A stretch of DNA of 64,000 bases from Deltaproteobacteria bacterium (GCA_029262455.1 JAJCZJ010000031.1:62001-126000), one strand, 5' to 3'. Shown: positions 32,826 through 42,677, numbered from the stretch's first letter. Translations and numbers: made by a program. The notes: generated by a model from the letters alone, not told the origin.

Positions 32826-33908
32826 CTAGGCGAGTGCCAGTCCTTCGAACATCGCAAAGCCGCGTCCATTGCGCAGCCAAAGCTCGACCATGTGATCGCG
32901 GATGTAACCGTGGCCACCGAGCACCTGTACGGCATTGTCGGTAACCTTGAGCACCATCTCCGCAGCGTAGTTCTTCGCCAGACAAGCTTCGCGTGTCGCA
33001 TCCTCGCCGCGATCGAGCTTCCACGCCGCTTCCCAGGTAAGCAGCCGCGTCGAGTCGATCTCGATCGCCATCTCGGCCAGCATAAACGCAATCGCCTGCT
33101 TCTGGGCGATGGGAACGCCAAACGCCTTGCGGTCCTTCGCGTAGTCACGAGCGTACTCAAACGCAGCCCGAGCCACCCCAACCGCGAGCGACGCAAGGGC
33201 GATACGCGACCGGTTGAAGATCGGCTTCAAGTCACCGTCGAGACGCGCTGAAGCCGGCACTGTGCAGTCATTGAGCATCACCTCATAAGTCGCCAAGCCC
33301 TTGAGCCCCATGATCTTCTCGCGCTCGGCCACTTCGAATCCCGGGCTGTCGGTCTTGACCACAAAAGCCGCCGTGCCGTCGCCCTCGCGCGCGTACACGA
33401 CCGCATGGCGCGCCTCAGAGCCTAGTGGGACATAGCACTTCGCTCCGCTCAACTTGTAGCTGCCGTTCGAACGCGTCGCCGTCGCCTGGAGGTCGTTGAG
33501 GTCGAAGCCCATCGAAGGCTCCATCACCGCCGCCGTACCGGGAACGAACTTCTCGCCGCAGTAATCCGGCAGCACTTCCTTCCTGAGCTCGTCGCTGCCG
33601 AGTTCCAACACCGGGTAGGTCACCAGGCGCGGCGCCAGAACGTGCATTGCGATCGACAGATCGCCGTAGCCGAGCTCTTCGCAAACCAGCGCGCTGGTTA
33701 CAGCGGACCGGTCACCGCCATATCCACCGTGTTCCTCCGGGATCGCACTTTGAATCAACCCAAGCTCCCAGGCCTGCTGTACAACAGAGTCCGGGATCTG
33801 ACCCGACTCGTCGGCATCACGAGCGATCGGGCGAATCTGATTGCTGGCAAAGGACGCCACCGTATCGCGCACGAGTTGTTGATCTTCTGTCGGCTCAAAA
33901 CTGATCAT
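32826..33908 (-). CDS. Acyl-CoA dehydrogenase, short C-terminus
   Basis: 360 residues. FVPGTAAVMEPSMGFDLNDL (flavin region), long helical C-terminal domain and a candidate catalytic Glu in FAMFEGLALA just before the stop, so the usual tail after the catalytic loop is missing. It lies 23 bp after the TetR gene and 43 bp before a second acyl-CoA dehydrogenase; these two may form a heteromeric pair as in steroid or other side-chain degradation systems. That is inference. Confidence 0.88.
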   Translation of the reverse strand: MISFEPTEDQQLVRDTVASFASNQIRPIARDADESGQIPDSVVQQAWELGLIQSAIPEEHGGYGGDRSAVTSALVCEELGYGDLSIAMHVLAPRLVTYPVLELGSDELRKEVLPDYCGEKFVPGTAAVMEPSMGFDLNDLQATATRSNGSYKLSGAKCYVPLGSEARHAVVYAREGDGTAAFVVKTDSPGFEVAEREKIMGLKGLATYEVMLNDCTVPASARLDGDLKPIFNRSRIALASLAVGVARAAFEYARDYAKDRKAFGVPIAQKQAIAFMLAEMAIEIDSTRLLTWEAAWKLDRGEDATREACLAKNYAAEMVLKVTDNAVQVLGGHGYIRDHMVELWLRNGRGFAMFEGLALA

Positions 33909-33931
33909 CCGAACTCTCCCTCTGAGTTGTG

Positions 33932-34543
33932 TTAAGCGGCGACTCGCAACGACCCGAGATACTGCTCGAGAAACACTGCGAGGGTCGCCTCCAGATCGAA
34001 CCCGTCCGGGTCCTGGTAGTATTGAATCTCGGCACCCATGACGGCGCCGGCATAGACACGTGCCAAAGCGGTCGCATCGACATCGCGTCGAAACGTGCCT
34101 TGGTCCTGCCCGAACTCAATGATCTCACGTAGAAAGCCGCGAAACCGATGCATCATCGCGAGAAACTGGTCGGACAATTGCGCGTTCGTCCCCATCGCTT
34201 CGACCATTAAAGTGACGATAAATCGGCGGTGGTTACTCTTGGTCGCGTGATCCAAACAGACCCGGGTCGTTTCGCGCAGCGCATCGACCGCGTCGCGAAG
34301 TGGCAAGATCTCGGCCGTCACGCTGCGCTCAAACTGTGACAACCGGTTCGCCACCGCCTCAAAGAGCAATTCTTCCTTGTCCTTGAAGTGGTAGTAGATC
34401 GCGCCCTTGGTCAGCCCTGCAGATTCAGCGATCCGAGAGATCGAAGTGGCGCGGTACCCGTAGCGGGCAAAGCAATCAATCGCGATGTCAGTTAGGTCCC
34501 GCCGCCCATTCTCTAAGCGTGCAGGCCGCGTCCCATCGGCCAT
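33932..34543 (-). CDS. TetR-family transcriptional regulator of acyl-CoA dehydrogenase operon
   Basis: 203 residues. HTH TDIAIDCFARYGYRATSISRIAESAGLTKGAIYYHFKDKEELL-type sequence at about 17-60 (shown in pieces here), C-terminal ligand domain after 80. The ATG at 34543 is within a perfect 20-bp palindrome (34541-34560), so binding there would block its own transcription or translation start and the two acyl-CoA dehydrogenase genes downstream (23 and 43 bp gaps). Most likely an acyl-CoA or related ligand-responsive repressor. Confidence 0.92.
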   Translation of the reverse strand: MADGTRPARLENGRRDLTDIAIDCFARYGYRATSISRIAESAGLTKGAIYYHFKDKEELLFEAVANRLSQFERSVTAEILPLRDAVDALRETTRVCLDHATKSNHRRFIVTLMVEAMGTNAQLSDQFLAMMHRFRGFLREIIEFGQDQGTFRRDVDATALARVYAGAVMGAEIQYYQDPDGFDLEATLAVFLEQYLGSLRVAA

Positions 34544-34560
34544 ACTAAACGTTTAGTATG
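34541..34560. promoter_or_regulatory. Perfect 20-bp operator CATACTAAACGTTTAGTATG overlapping TetR start codon
   Basis: Fully palindromic 10+10. Its left end is the reverse of the TetR ATG. The ACTAAACGTTTAGT core is a typical TetR half-site pair. Confidence 0.88.
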
Positions 34561-35128
34561 CTCCTCGAGAAAAAGAGTCAACCCAGACCCGCTACCGCAA
34601 AAAACCCTTCAGGCTTTAGCCGGTAGTCCAAAATCTGCGCCCATCAGCGTCATCAGCGGACAGCCGGCGACCTGGAGTGCCCCGACCGCTGGGTTGCAAG
34701 CTATACGACACATGAGTACTCATCTCGCATATATTCCTACTGTGATGTGCAAGTCGCTGCATAATTGTTCTTGCGATACGCAAAGTTTATATGGAATATG
34801 TGGCAGGATTCGTTCGCAACTGGGCCGCGATCTTCTTGGAAGCCCGCCTGCTCGGCGTGGGGGCCAGACGGCGCCGCAGACTTTCTATGGCGAGGCTTGA
34901 CCGTCGAATTGCGAACGGAACTGTACGGGGGCAAACAAGCAACTCCTCTTTTCAACCTCGAAAGACTCAGAAGACTAAAATGGGGCACAACGTGAAGTTC
35001 ACGAAACATCTTTCGCTTCGATCCACCTTCCCACCGCGCATCCAGACCGGCGACTCGTCAAGGGCGACGACGTCGAGCGCTGCCCTCATCCGGCCGGGCA
35101 CACTCACCGGTGAGAGGAACGCCCGGTA
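34561..35128. other. Gene-free gap with lower GC and small palindromes
   Basis: Between the TetR gene and the coiled-coil gene, 568 bp with no frame showing coding character. The middle (34700-34800) is AT-richer than its surroundings. It holds perfect palindromes ATGAGTACTCAT (34712-34723) and CGTGAA-G-TTCACG (34991-35003), and a TTGCAA (34694) / TACTCA (34717) pair with 17-bp spacing that could be a weak promoter. No known RNA was recognised. Confidence 0.5.
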
Positions 35129-35893
35129 ATGGCAGGCTTTATCGCGCAGATGTTGAAGTTCGCATCTCCACGCAAAGAGACGGCCGCACAGGATCGCCTC
35201 GACCTAGCTCAACTTCCCAAACCCAGCGCGGACACGCCGCCGCGGACCGAGCCGACGCCGCGGACCGAGCCGTTACGGCGGCCCGCCGAGACACTGCGAA
35301 ACGAAACTCTGCGCGTTGTCCGCAAGCAACACGACGAACCCGATTCCCGCCAAAGAGATGCACCACCAAAGCCGGCCGCGCTGCAGTTGATGCGTGATTT
35401 GGCGCGGGTTCGAGGCCAGCTGCTCGACCGCGACGAAGAGGTAAACGCGTTGAGACAGGCTGGCGATCGGCTGCGCGACGAGATCGCCGTACTACGCGCA
35501 AACGCACAGACCGGGAATCAACGCAGGCGCGTTGGAATCCAGACCAAAGGACCGCGCGCGGTGCAGACTGCCTCACCGGAACGGACTCCGCGGGTTCAGA
35601 ACAGAAACCAGGATGAAGTCCGCGCACTGCGCGCCGACGTCGCGAAAGCAAAGGAACAGCTGGCCGAGGCACAATCTCGCGCTGTCACGGCTCAGCAAGA
35701 ACTAACTGAATCTCTGGCGTCACTCGCCCGTGAACGCGAAGCTCACGGGCAGACGGACCGAGCTCTGGAAGAGTTGCGCGCCGCACATGCTGACTGCGGA
35801 TTCGCGCTGTCGGCAGTCGAGTCACAGATCGTAACCCTGCGTGCTGCTGCCCGCAGGGCCCGGAAACCTGACTCAATCGACACAAGTGAATAA
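35129..35893 (+). CDS. Coiled-coil protein of unknown function
   Basis: 254 residues with a GAGAGGAAC-type ribosome binding site. Proline-rich N-terminus (about 25-60, with a near-tandem PRTEPT/PRTEPL) then extended coiled coil (about 85-250) rich in Arg, Glu, Ala and Gln. No membrane or catalytic motif. Next gene starts inside its stop codon region, so they are coupled. Possibly a cytoskeletal or polar scaffold; not assigned. Confidence 0.6.
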   Translation: MAGFIAQMLKFASPRKETAAQDRLDLAQLPKPSADTPPRTEPTPRTEPLRRPAETLRNETLRVVRKQHDEPDSRQRDAPPKPAALQLMRDLARVRGQLLDRDEEVNALRQAGDRLRDEIAVLRANAQTGNQRRRVGIQTKGPRAVQTASPERTPRVQNRNQDEVRALRADVAKAKEQLAEAQSRAVTAQQELTESLASLAREREAHGQTDRALEELRAAHADCGFALSAVESQIVTLRAAARRARKPDSIDTSE

Positions 35894-36266
35894 AGCCGAC
35901 CGCATCATCGCCGGACTACCCGGCCTACTGTTCTTCGGCACCGCGCTGCAATGGATCTTCGACCCGAAGGCAGCGGCCGAGTCGTTAGGGCTACCCCTCC
36001 TCGACGGCCTCGCGCGCAGCACCGAGATCGGCGACCTGGGCGCTTTCTTCTTGGCCGGTTCGACAATGATCCTCTGGGGAGCTGTAACGGCCAACGCCCA
36101 CTGGCTCCGCGCAGCGGCGCTGCTGGTCGGCTGCGCTGCTTTCGTTCGAACCCTCGCCTGGCTCATGCATGGCGCCGACTTCGCAGCGGCGTTCATCGCG
36201 GTGGAGGTCGTCGTTACGGTGCTACTGGTGACGGTTGCCGCCCGGATCTCGGCGGCGAAAAGCTGA
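35886..36266 (+). CDS. Small four-helix membrane protein
   Basis: 126 residues, GTG start overlapping the preceding gene's stop by 8 bp. Four hydrophobic segments (about 8-25, 45-65, 72-90, 98-120), with a short loop of WIFDPKAAAESLGLPL between helices 1 and 2, as seen in DUF4345-type small membrane proteins. That family link is tentative. Follows the coiled-coil gene on the same strand. Confidence 0.6.
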   Translation: MNKADRIIAGLPGLLFFGTALQWIFDPKAAAESLGLPLLDGLARSTEIGDLGAFFLAGSTMILWGAVTANAHWLRAAALLVGCAAFVRTLAWLMHGADFAAAFIAVEVVVTVLLVTVAARISAAKS

Positions 36267-36507
36267 GCCCGAGCCGCGACGGCAAGGCGCTGATCCGGCA
36301 CGGCCAGGGGACGAAAGCTTTTAGATCGGCACTTCGGTTGTATCGCTTCGCTCAACCTCGGATAGCAGACATTGGACGAGGTCACTCCTAGAGCAACGCT
36401 GCCTTACAAAGACCCAGGCATCATCCCAAGCAGATGTTTTGTCCTTGACCTGGGACGCCAAACTAGGCAAATAGAACGGCAAGTTACACTCACGTGCAGT
36501 CGCTCTA

Positions 36508-38721
36508 TTGTTGGGGACCCTCGCTTTACCTGCCGGTGCCGTGGATTTCGACGTTTCCACTGCAGGCAGCGACACGGTGTCGTGCGGCGTCGATCCGAAT
36601 CCGAATTGTAAGACCATCGGCTTCGCGATCGGAACCCGCGCCACCGCTGCTCCCGACAACGTTCTCGTCATGGACGGAACCTACAGTAGCGGCAACAACG
36701 GTGAATCGTTTCCGGTTTTGCTAAAAAACGGCGTTTCGGTCACCGGCAACGTCGCGATGCCGGCAAACGTCATCCTGCGCGGACCCAACAACATCTTCGA
36801 AAGGTTCGGCCCGCTGAGTGCATCCACTGTCATTTCCGGCCTGACCATCGTGCCCGGTACCTCTCCCACGGCCAGCAGTAGTACCGCAATCGGTGTGTAC
36901 AGCCTGAGCGGCTCCGACGAGGTCAAGCCGGTCATCGAAAACAACCGCTTCATCGGTGGCGGCACCGGAGTCGATATTCACAACACCAGTACTGCCAACT
37001 CCGTAGACATCGCACCGACGATTCGCGACAACTTCTTCTCCGGCCAAACCTTTGCCGGAGTCCACCTCTCGGCCGACGAATCCGGCACCGCTCAGAAGCT
37101 GCAGGGTATGATTTCCAGCAACACCATCGACAGCGCCCAGGAGGGGATTCTGGTCGAAGGATCCGAGCAGATGGACGGCTTGATCGCGCCGACCATCAGG
37201 ATGAACACCATCAACGATGCCGTTCAGAACGCGATCGAAGTCACGATCCTCAATCTCAACAACACTAGCAACTCGATCACCTTGCAGCCGACCATCGACC
37301 AAAACACCATTACCAACCCTGGTGAGGACAGCATCGATGTCGAGCTCGGCCTACAGTCCGACTTCTTCGCCAGTAACGTGTTCATCCGCTACGAGCCGAC
37401 GATCACGGGAAACACCATCACCGGCAACGGCTCCGGCGACGCAGGCATCTGTGTGCAGATCACGGACCTCAGTACCTTCGTCACTGGCGTTTCGGTCACG
37501 GCCGACATCACCATTACCGGCAACAGCGTTTCCGGCATGGGCGGCCCCGGCATCGAATTCGATGTGACCAACCTCGACGCTTTCGACTCCGGCACTTTCA
37601 ACTTCAGCCTCACGGGGAAGATCTCCGACAACCCGATGATCTCAGGAAATGGTGGAGACGGAATCCTCGTTCTGCTGGACGATTGGTCCGATGTTCACAC
37701 CGTCAACCTCGGCGCCTTCGAAATCAACGGCAACACCGTCAGCGGAAACGGCGGGGCTGGTATTGCCGTATCGGCGATCGACATCAACACCTCGGCCGCG
37801 GGATTCAACTTCTCCCCGACGATCGCCAACAACACCGTGACCGGCAACACGGGGACGAGCACTGGAATCAGAATTCACTACAGCGACAGTGGCGCAGACG
37901 GTACGGCGCTACTGAGCGGCAACACCATCACCGGAAACGACGGCACTGGGGTCCTTCTGCTCTTTGGCGGAGCGGAGGGCCAGGATAGTCTCCCGGTCAA
38001 TATCGCGTTGCGCGGCAACACGATTACCGGCAACTCCGGGGACGCGATCAAGATTTCCGGCACATCCAACGGCACCTCGGCAACTGCTCCGGCCGCTCTT
38101 CAAGGAGTCTTCAACCCAGGCATCCGCGGCGCCCGGCCGCAATACGAAGTCGACCTCGGCGGCGGTTTCATGGGTGGGGACGGCCTCAACATCATCCAGG
38201 GAAACACCGCGAGCGGCGCCGGTGGAACATGCGCCAACGGCGGCTTCTGCGATATCAACAACGTCGGCCCGGAAGACGTTGCGGCTCAATGCAATCAGTT
38301 CACGGCCAACGACGTGGTTACCGAAGAAGACTGGCTCAACGACACCGACGACGAAGTGGCGCGCGGTGACATCGACCCCATTTCGATTTGCACGCCAACC
38401 GCAACGCCCACCGCAACGCCAACGACGACGCCGACTTCGACGCCGACCGCAACTCCGACCAACACCCTGATTCCGGACGGAGTTGACTGCGTATCGCCAT
38501 CAGAATGCGCCTCAGGATTCTGCGTCGATGCGGTATGCTGCGAAAACGCCTGTAGTGGGGCCAGCGCAGTCTGCAACCTATCCGGTCAGGAAGGTCTGTG
38601 CATCGAAGTTCCAGCCCCCGCACCGGCCGCCTCGACGAGAGGCTTGATCTTCGGGATCGCACTCCTTCTCATGATCGCCGGACTCAGCCTGACCCGAATG
38701 CGGGCGCGGCGTCCGCACTGA
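36508..38721 (+). CDS. Beta-helix repeat surface protein with Cys motif and C-terminal sorting signal
   Basis: About 737 residues from a TTG at 36508, but the frame is open back to 36475 and reads LHSRAVALLLGTLALPAGAV, a signal peptide that lacks a proper start codon. The body (about 50-560) has repeated NTITGN / GNTVSGN units of a right-handed parallel beta-helix. Then a TPTATPT linker, a Cys-rich segment (DCVSPSECASGFCVDAVCCENAC) and a C-terminal hydrophobic-plus-RARR tail typical of exported proteins anchored by sorting enzymes. Likely cell-surface; function unknown. Confidence 0.65.
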   Translation: MLGTLALPAGAVDFDVSTAGSDTVSCGVDPNPNCKTIGFAIGTRATAAPDNVLVMDGTYSSGNNGESFPVLLKNGVSVTGNVAMPANVILRGPNNIFERFGPLSASTVISGLTIVPGTSPTASSSTAIGVYSLSGSDEVKPVIENNRFIGGGTGVDIHNTSTANSVDIAPTIRDNFFSGQTFAGVHLSADESGTAQKLQGMISSNTIDSAQEGILVEGSEQMDGLIAPTIRMNTINDAVQNAIEVTILNLNNTSNSITLQPTIDQNTITNPGEDSIDVELGLQSDFFASNVFIRYEPTITGNTITGNGSGDAGICVQITDLSTFVTGVSVTADITITGNSVSGMGGPGIEFDVTNLDAFDSGTFNFSLTGKISDNPMISGNGGDGILVLLDDWSDVHTVNLGAFEINGNTVSGNGGAGIAVSAIDINTSAAGFNFSPTIANNTVTGNTGTSTGIRIHYSDSGADGTALLSGNTITGNDGTGVLLLFGGAEGQDSLPVNIALRGNTITGNSGDAIKISGTSNGTSATAPAALQGVFNPGIRGARPQYEVDLGGGFMGGDGLNIIQGNTASGAGGTCANGGFCDINNVGPEDVAAQCNQFTANDVVTEEDWLNDTDDEVARGDIDPISICTPTATPTATPTTTPTSTPTATPTNTLIPDGVDCVSPSECASGFCVDAVCCENACSGASAVCNLSGQEGLCIEVPAPAPAASTRGLIFGIALLLMIAGLSLTRMRARRPH

Positions 38722-38790
38722 TCGAGCGAGCATGAGCGGGTGGGCGACACGATGTCCCCCCGAGGGTCGCGGCTGCGGCAACTCGACCCT

Positions 38791-38846
38791 AGCCCCCTGA
38801 TATCAAGTGCGGCTCCGATGCGACCGCAGGCTGGGGGCTTTCTTTC
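38791..38846. terminator. Intrinsic terminator between convergent genes
   Basis: AGCCCCC (38791-38797) pairs with GGGGGCT (38833-38839), enclosing an inner TGCGG/CCGCA stem, followed by TTCTTT. Downstream of the beta-helix gene and in front of the end of the sulfatase gene. Confidence 0.65.
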
Positions 38847-38862
38847 AAGCGATTGGGCACTG

Positions 38863-40959
38863 CTATTCGACGTACCCCAACGCCCGCAGCTTCTCTTTCA
38901 CCGCGGGATCGATCTCGACCTGGTTGGGCGATTCATCCCGACCCAGGGCGAAACGGACTCGCGCCTCTCTCGCGCGACGGTGCAACCCGGCCATCACCGG
39001 CTCGTAACTCGTCAACAGTTCCTTGAGATCCGCAACCTCAGAACTCCGCGAGCCGTACAGGTCTTGGCGCTCGCCCGGATCCGCCTCGGCATCAAAGTAC
39101 GCGTACGCAAAACCCCCGTCGACATTTGATCGGATCAGTTTTCGTCGTCCCGACTGCACCGATACCAGCGGGATCTCGACCTTCTTGGTTTGGCCACCGG
39201 TGAGCATCGCGGTTTCGTACCAGGCTTCGCTGTACAATGGAGCTTCGGCCAACGATCGTTTCTCGCCCCGTACCATCGCCGCTAGCGAACGCCCCATCGC
39301 CACTTCTGGCGGCGGAAGACCGAGCAAGTCGAGAATGGTCGGCATCAAGTCGACGTGTCCCACCACATCCTGAATACGCGTCGCCTTCGCGACCCCAGGC
39401 CCACGGATCATCAGAGGAACATGAAGCGCCTCGCGGTGCAGGTTCGCACCATGGCCAATGAACCCGTGCTCCAAGAATTCTTCACCGTGATCTGAAGTCA
39501 CCATGAAGATCGTGTGCTCGAGCACACCCGCCGCATCGAGCTTGCGAAGCAACTCGCTCAGCTGGTCGTCGACATAGCGAATCTCGCGGTCATAGAGGAC
39601 CGAGGCATACTCCGCAGGCAGTCCTGGTTGGCGCTCGGCCCCCGAAAAGTAGGCCGCGTAACGGGCTGGAGGAGTGTACGGATAGTGAACCTCGAATGTA
39701 TGCAAGAACAGAAAGAACGGCTTGTCAGCGTTAGTGCGCAGCCACGCTTCCGCCTTGCCAAACGTCGACACGACGTGCCCTTCCGGCAGCATGACGTCCG
39801 CACTCTTGTTCTCGGCGTAGCTGTCAAAGCCTCGGCTAAAGCCCCACCCGGCGTGAAGCGGACCGTTTTCGGTAACCGCGCCGGTGGCATAACCATTGGC
39901 CCGCAGAATCTCCGCCAGAGTCAAAGGTGGCGGCCTCTTGACTGCGGGACGGTTGGTAATCCCGTGCACGGATGGCTGCAGTGATGTGAACATCGTCATG
40001 TGTGACGGTCCAGTCGTAGTCGCCGCCGCGATCACATTATCGAACACCATGCCTTCCTGTTCGAACCATCGTCGAATTTTCGGTGCCGTGTCTCTGCTGT
40101 GTCCGTAGGTCGTCAAGTGATCGGCACGCAGCGTGTCGATCGACAACAACACGACATTGCGTCGTTGTGGACCAGAAGACGGCGCGTACACGGTCGGCCG
40201 CGACCACACCGCGAAAGACGGCCCCTGGGTCGCCGCGGACGTATGAAAGTGAAGCGAGATTTCTTCGCCGACGTAGTCGTCGAGCGGAACCCGCCAATCG
40301 GTCCACCGGTCGGTCGCTGTCTCAACCGTAGCTGAGAATATCTTCTCACATGCCTCACCACGACAGGCCGACACTTCGTATTCGACTTGTCCGCCATCGC
40401 GGCCGGGAGGCAAGACGCCCCCACCCATTTCCAACACAGACCCTTTGGGTACCTCGAACGGATCGCCAGCAACCATTTGAGCCCCGGGGCGAGCCGCCCA
40501 TGCGGTCCCGTGAATGCGAATCTCGCGCCCACGCCATTCCTCGGCAACGTCGAGAGGCACGGTGATGCCCCTGACCTTCTGCGCTCCATGGACGGACACA
40601 ACCCGCGGGGCCAAATCGATCCAGCGAGTACCGTCCAGGGAAACTTTGACCGCTGTCACCATTTCACGGAACTTCGCAAATCGAGCAGGTAGAGGCCTCA
40701 GCAGTTGAATCGGGCCTTCGGTCGGAACATCGAACCGATTCCCAATGGCGATCGACCCGTGAGGAATGTCGTCCAACAGATAACGCGTCTCATCGCCCAG
40801 GGTCGCCGTGATTTCACCGCGCTCCTCGCCGACCCGTTGAATCGGCACCAATCGGCTGGATTCGTCGGATTCTGTGGAGTGGCAGGCGGCCCCCATCAAC
40901 AGCAGAATCGCCAGAGCAAGGCGCGAGGGCTTCACTTTGCCTAATCGTTCAGAAAGCAT
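38863..40959 (-). CDS. Alkaline-phosphatase-superfamily 'sulfatase' lipoprotein, Thr in place of formylglycine Cys
   Basis: 698 residues, start at 40959 chosen so that residues 1-28 form a lipoprotein signal (LALAILLLMGAAC). Sulfatase-like core from about 270: NVVLLSIDTLRADHLTTYG (metal Asp residues) and HDGEEF-type metal region SDHGEEFLEHGFIGHG. The catalytic segment reads ATTTGPSHMTMFTS, where CxPSR would place the formylglycine; Thr316 stands there instead, so maturation to formylglycine is not possible. Probably a phosphodiesterase/phosphatase or other transferase-like member. Lipid-anchored on the periplasmic side. N-terminal 250 residues unassigned. Confidence 0.82.
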   Translation of the reverse strand: MLSERLGKVKPSRLALAILLLMGAACHSTESDESSRLVPIQRVGEERGEITATLGDETRYLLDDIPHGSIAIGNRFDVPTEGPIQLLRPLPARFAKFREMVTAVKVSLDGTRWIDLAPRVVSVHGAQKVRGITVPLDVAEEWRGREIRIHGTAWAARPGAQMVAGDPFEVPKGSVLEMGGGVLPPGRDGGQVEYEVSACRGEACEKIFSATVETATDRWTDWRVPLDDYVGEEISLHFHTSAATQGPSFAVWSRPTVYAPSSGPQRRNVVLLSIDTLRADHLTTYGHSRDTAPKIRRWFEQEGMVFDNVIAAATTTGPSHMTMFTSLQPSVHGITNRPAVKRPPPLTLAEILRANGYATGAVTENGPLHAGWGFSRGFDSYAENKSADVMLPEGHVVSTFGKAEAWLRTNADKPFFLFLHTFEVHYPYTPPARYAAYFSGAERQPGLPAEYASVLYDREIRYVDDQLSELLRKLDAAGVLEHTIFMVTSDHGEEFLEHGFIGHGANLHREALHVPLMIRGPGVAKATRIQDVVGHVDLMPTILDLLGLPPPEVAMGRSLAAMVRGEKRSLAEAPLYSEAWYETAMLTGGQTKKVEIPLVSVQSGRRKLIRSNVDGGFAYAYFDAEADPGERQDLYGSRSSEVADLKELLTSYEPVMAGLHRRAREARVRFALGRDESPNQVEIDPAVKEKLRALGYVE

Positions 40960-41044
40960 TCGGAGAATCCCGGAGCGGGTCAGGGGCTGGACCTCGGGAC
41001 TTGGCGAAGGTCCAACATTCGAGTAGCGGTTAGTCGAGATCGGA

Positions 41045-42346
41045 GTGGACACAGTGGACCAAGTGTACATCGAAAACATTGCTGATCACGAGGGGCAAGA
41101 AGTCACGCTCAAGGGGTGGCTATACAACAAGCGCTCGAGTGGCAAGCTGCACTTCCTTCAGGTTCGGGATGGAACCGGGACAATCCAATGCGTCATCTTC
41201 AAGAAAGACGTGCCCGAGCAAGCCTTCGAGCAGGCGGCGCACCTGGCCCAAGAGTCCGCGATCATCGTCCACGGAACTGTGCGGGCCGACGAGCGGTCGC
41301 CAATCGGATTCGAAGTAGGAGTCAGCGACCTCGAGCTCGTCGGCGAAGCGTCCGACTATCCGATCACCCCGAAAGACCACGGCGTAGCATTTCTCCTCGA
41401 CAATCGTCACTTGTGGGTTCGTTCCGCGAGGCAACACGCGGTCCTGCGGATTCGCTCCGAGATTGCTCACGCCTGCCGGCAGTATTTCGATGATCGAGGG
41501 TTTGTCCTCTTCGATTCGCCGATCCTGACTCCCGCGGCTTGCGAGGGAACGACGACTCTCTTCGAAACACCCTACTTCGACGAGACGGCCTATCTGACCC
41601 AATCCGGGCAGTTGTACCTTGAGGCCGGCGCTATGGCCTTTGGTAAGGCCTATTGCTTCGGACCGACCTTTAGAGCCGAAAAGTCCAAGACTCGCCGACA
41701 CCTGATGGAGTTCTGGATGGTCGAGCCCGAGGTCGCGTACATGGATCTCGCCGGCGACATGGATCTCGCAGAAGACTTCGTCGAGTACGTCGTTCAGCGA
41801 GTCGTTCAAAACCGCCGCCGTGAGCTCGACGTGCTCGAGCGCGACGTCGGCAAGCTCGAATCGGTACGCAAGCCGTTTCCAAGGATTACCTACGACGAGG
41901 CGGTTACTACGCTCCGCGACAAAGGTTTCTCGATCGAATGGGGTGAGGACTTCGGCGCTGAAGAGGAGACCGTACTGTCCGAGGCCTACGATCGACCGGT
42001 TCTGGTGCACCGCTACCCCGCCGCCTGCAAGGCATTTTACATGAAGGCCGATCCCGAGAACGCGAAGCTCGCACTTTGCGTAGACATGCTCGCGCCCGAG
42101 GGCTACGGCGAGATCATCGGCGGCGGCCAGCGCGAAGACGACTTACAAACACTCGAGGGTAAGATCACCGAGCACGGTCTCCCGCACGAAGCCTTCTCCT
42201 GGTACCTCGATTTGCGGCGCTACGGCTCCGTCCCCCATGCCGGCTTCGGCATGGGCATCGAGCGCGCAGTCGCATGGATCTGCGGCCTCCATCACGTGCG
42301 CGAAACAATCCCTTTTCCGCGCATGCTCGAACGCCTCACCCCGTAG
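41045..42346 (+). CDS. asnS: Asparaginyl-tRNA synthetase
   Basis: 433 residues; GTG start at 41045 (other GTG codons at 41054 and 41063 possible). OB-fold N-terminus [24 protein letters not shown]; class II motif 2 [19 protein letters not shown] and motif 3 [15 protein letters not shown]. Attaches asparagine to tRNA-Asn. Length normal for the short bacterial form. Stand-alone; a REP-like element begins at its stop codon. Confidence 0.96.
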   Translation: MDTVDQVYIENIADHEGQEVTLKGWLYNKRSSGKLHFLQVRDGTGTIQCVIFKKDVPEQAFEQAAHLAQESAIIVHGTVRADERSPIGFEVGVSDLELVGEASDYPITPKDHGVAFLLDNRHLWVRSARQHAVLRIRSEIAHACRQYFDDRGFVLFDSPILTPAACEGTTTLFETPYFDETAYLTQSGQLYLEAGAMAFGKAYCFGPTFRAEKSKTRRHLMEFWMVEPEVAYMDLAGDMDLAEDFVEYVVQRVVQNRRRELDVLERDVGKLESVRKPFPRITYDEAVTTLRDKGFSIEWGEDFGAEEETVLSEAYDRPVLVHRYPAACKAFYMKADPENAKLALCVDMLAPEGYGEIIGGGQREDDLQTLEGKITEHGLPHEAFSWYLDLRRYGSVPHAGFGMGIERAVAWICGLHHVRETIPFPRMLERLTP

Positions 42347-42420
42347 CAGCCCGTTGATTTGGTGCTCGTGGGGTGGAATTCAGGCCACCAAGTGCAGCTC
42401 CCGGTAGGCTGAAGCCTACC
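42347..42420. repeat. REP-like double hairpin element (family A, copy 2)
   Basis: Begins right after the asnS stop as AGCAGCCCGTTG, matching copy 1 at 23313. Perfect GGTAGGCT-GA-AGCCTACC at 42403-42420, and a weaker GGTGG/CCACC upstream at 42374-42387. Loop base order is reversed (GA versus TC) relative to copy 1. Confidence 0.8.
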
Positions 42421-42461
42421 CTACGACGACGAAGATGACGCGTCGTGGATGGGGTAGATTT

Positions 42462-42677
42462 TTAGCGTTCCCAGACGACGTATTCGTCGAGATCGGCACC
42501 ATCCACCATGATGGCGTAAGGCCCGGCTGTCTCGAGTTCGGTCCGACCGTTTACTGCAGGCATGCTCAGGAGCGCACGATCCTGGTTGAGCGCATTGAGG
42601 AACGCTTCGTTCGACGGCATGGGATCGCCGCGTTTGATCCGAATCAAGGCAAAAGCCGGTGAAGCACCTGCGAACAT
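42462..42677 (-). CDS. Short hypothetical protein downstream of the cytochrome
   Basis: 71 residues, ATG at 42677, 50 bp after the cytochrome stop on the same strand. Acidic, ending LDEYVVWER. No ribosome binding site better than GGA, and no recognised domain. Could be a real small gene of the cytochrome operon, or a chance frame. Confidence 0.4.
   Translation of the reverse strand: MFAGASPAFALIRIKRGDPMPSNEAFLNALNQDRALLSMPAVNGRTELETAGPYAIMVDGADLDEYVVWER

Noticed and set aside
34694-35129. Small frames in the gap before the coiled-coil gene
   Set aside because: No ribosome binding site, no motif and composition unlike the coding regions.
42438-42662. Plus-strand 75-codon frame
   Set aside because: Opposite a slightly better minus-strand candidate; overlaps the repeat region and has no motif.
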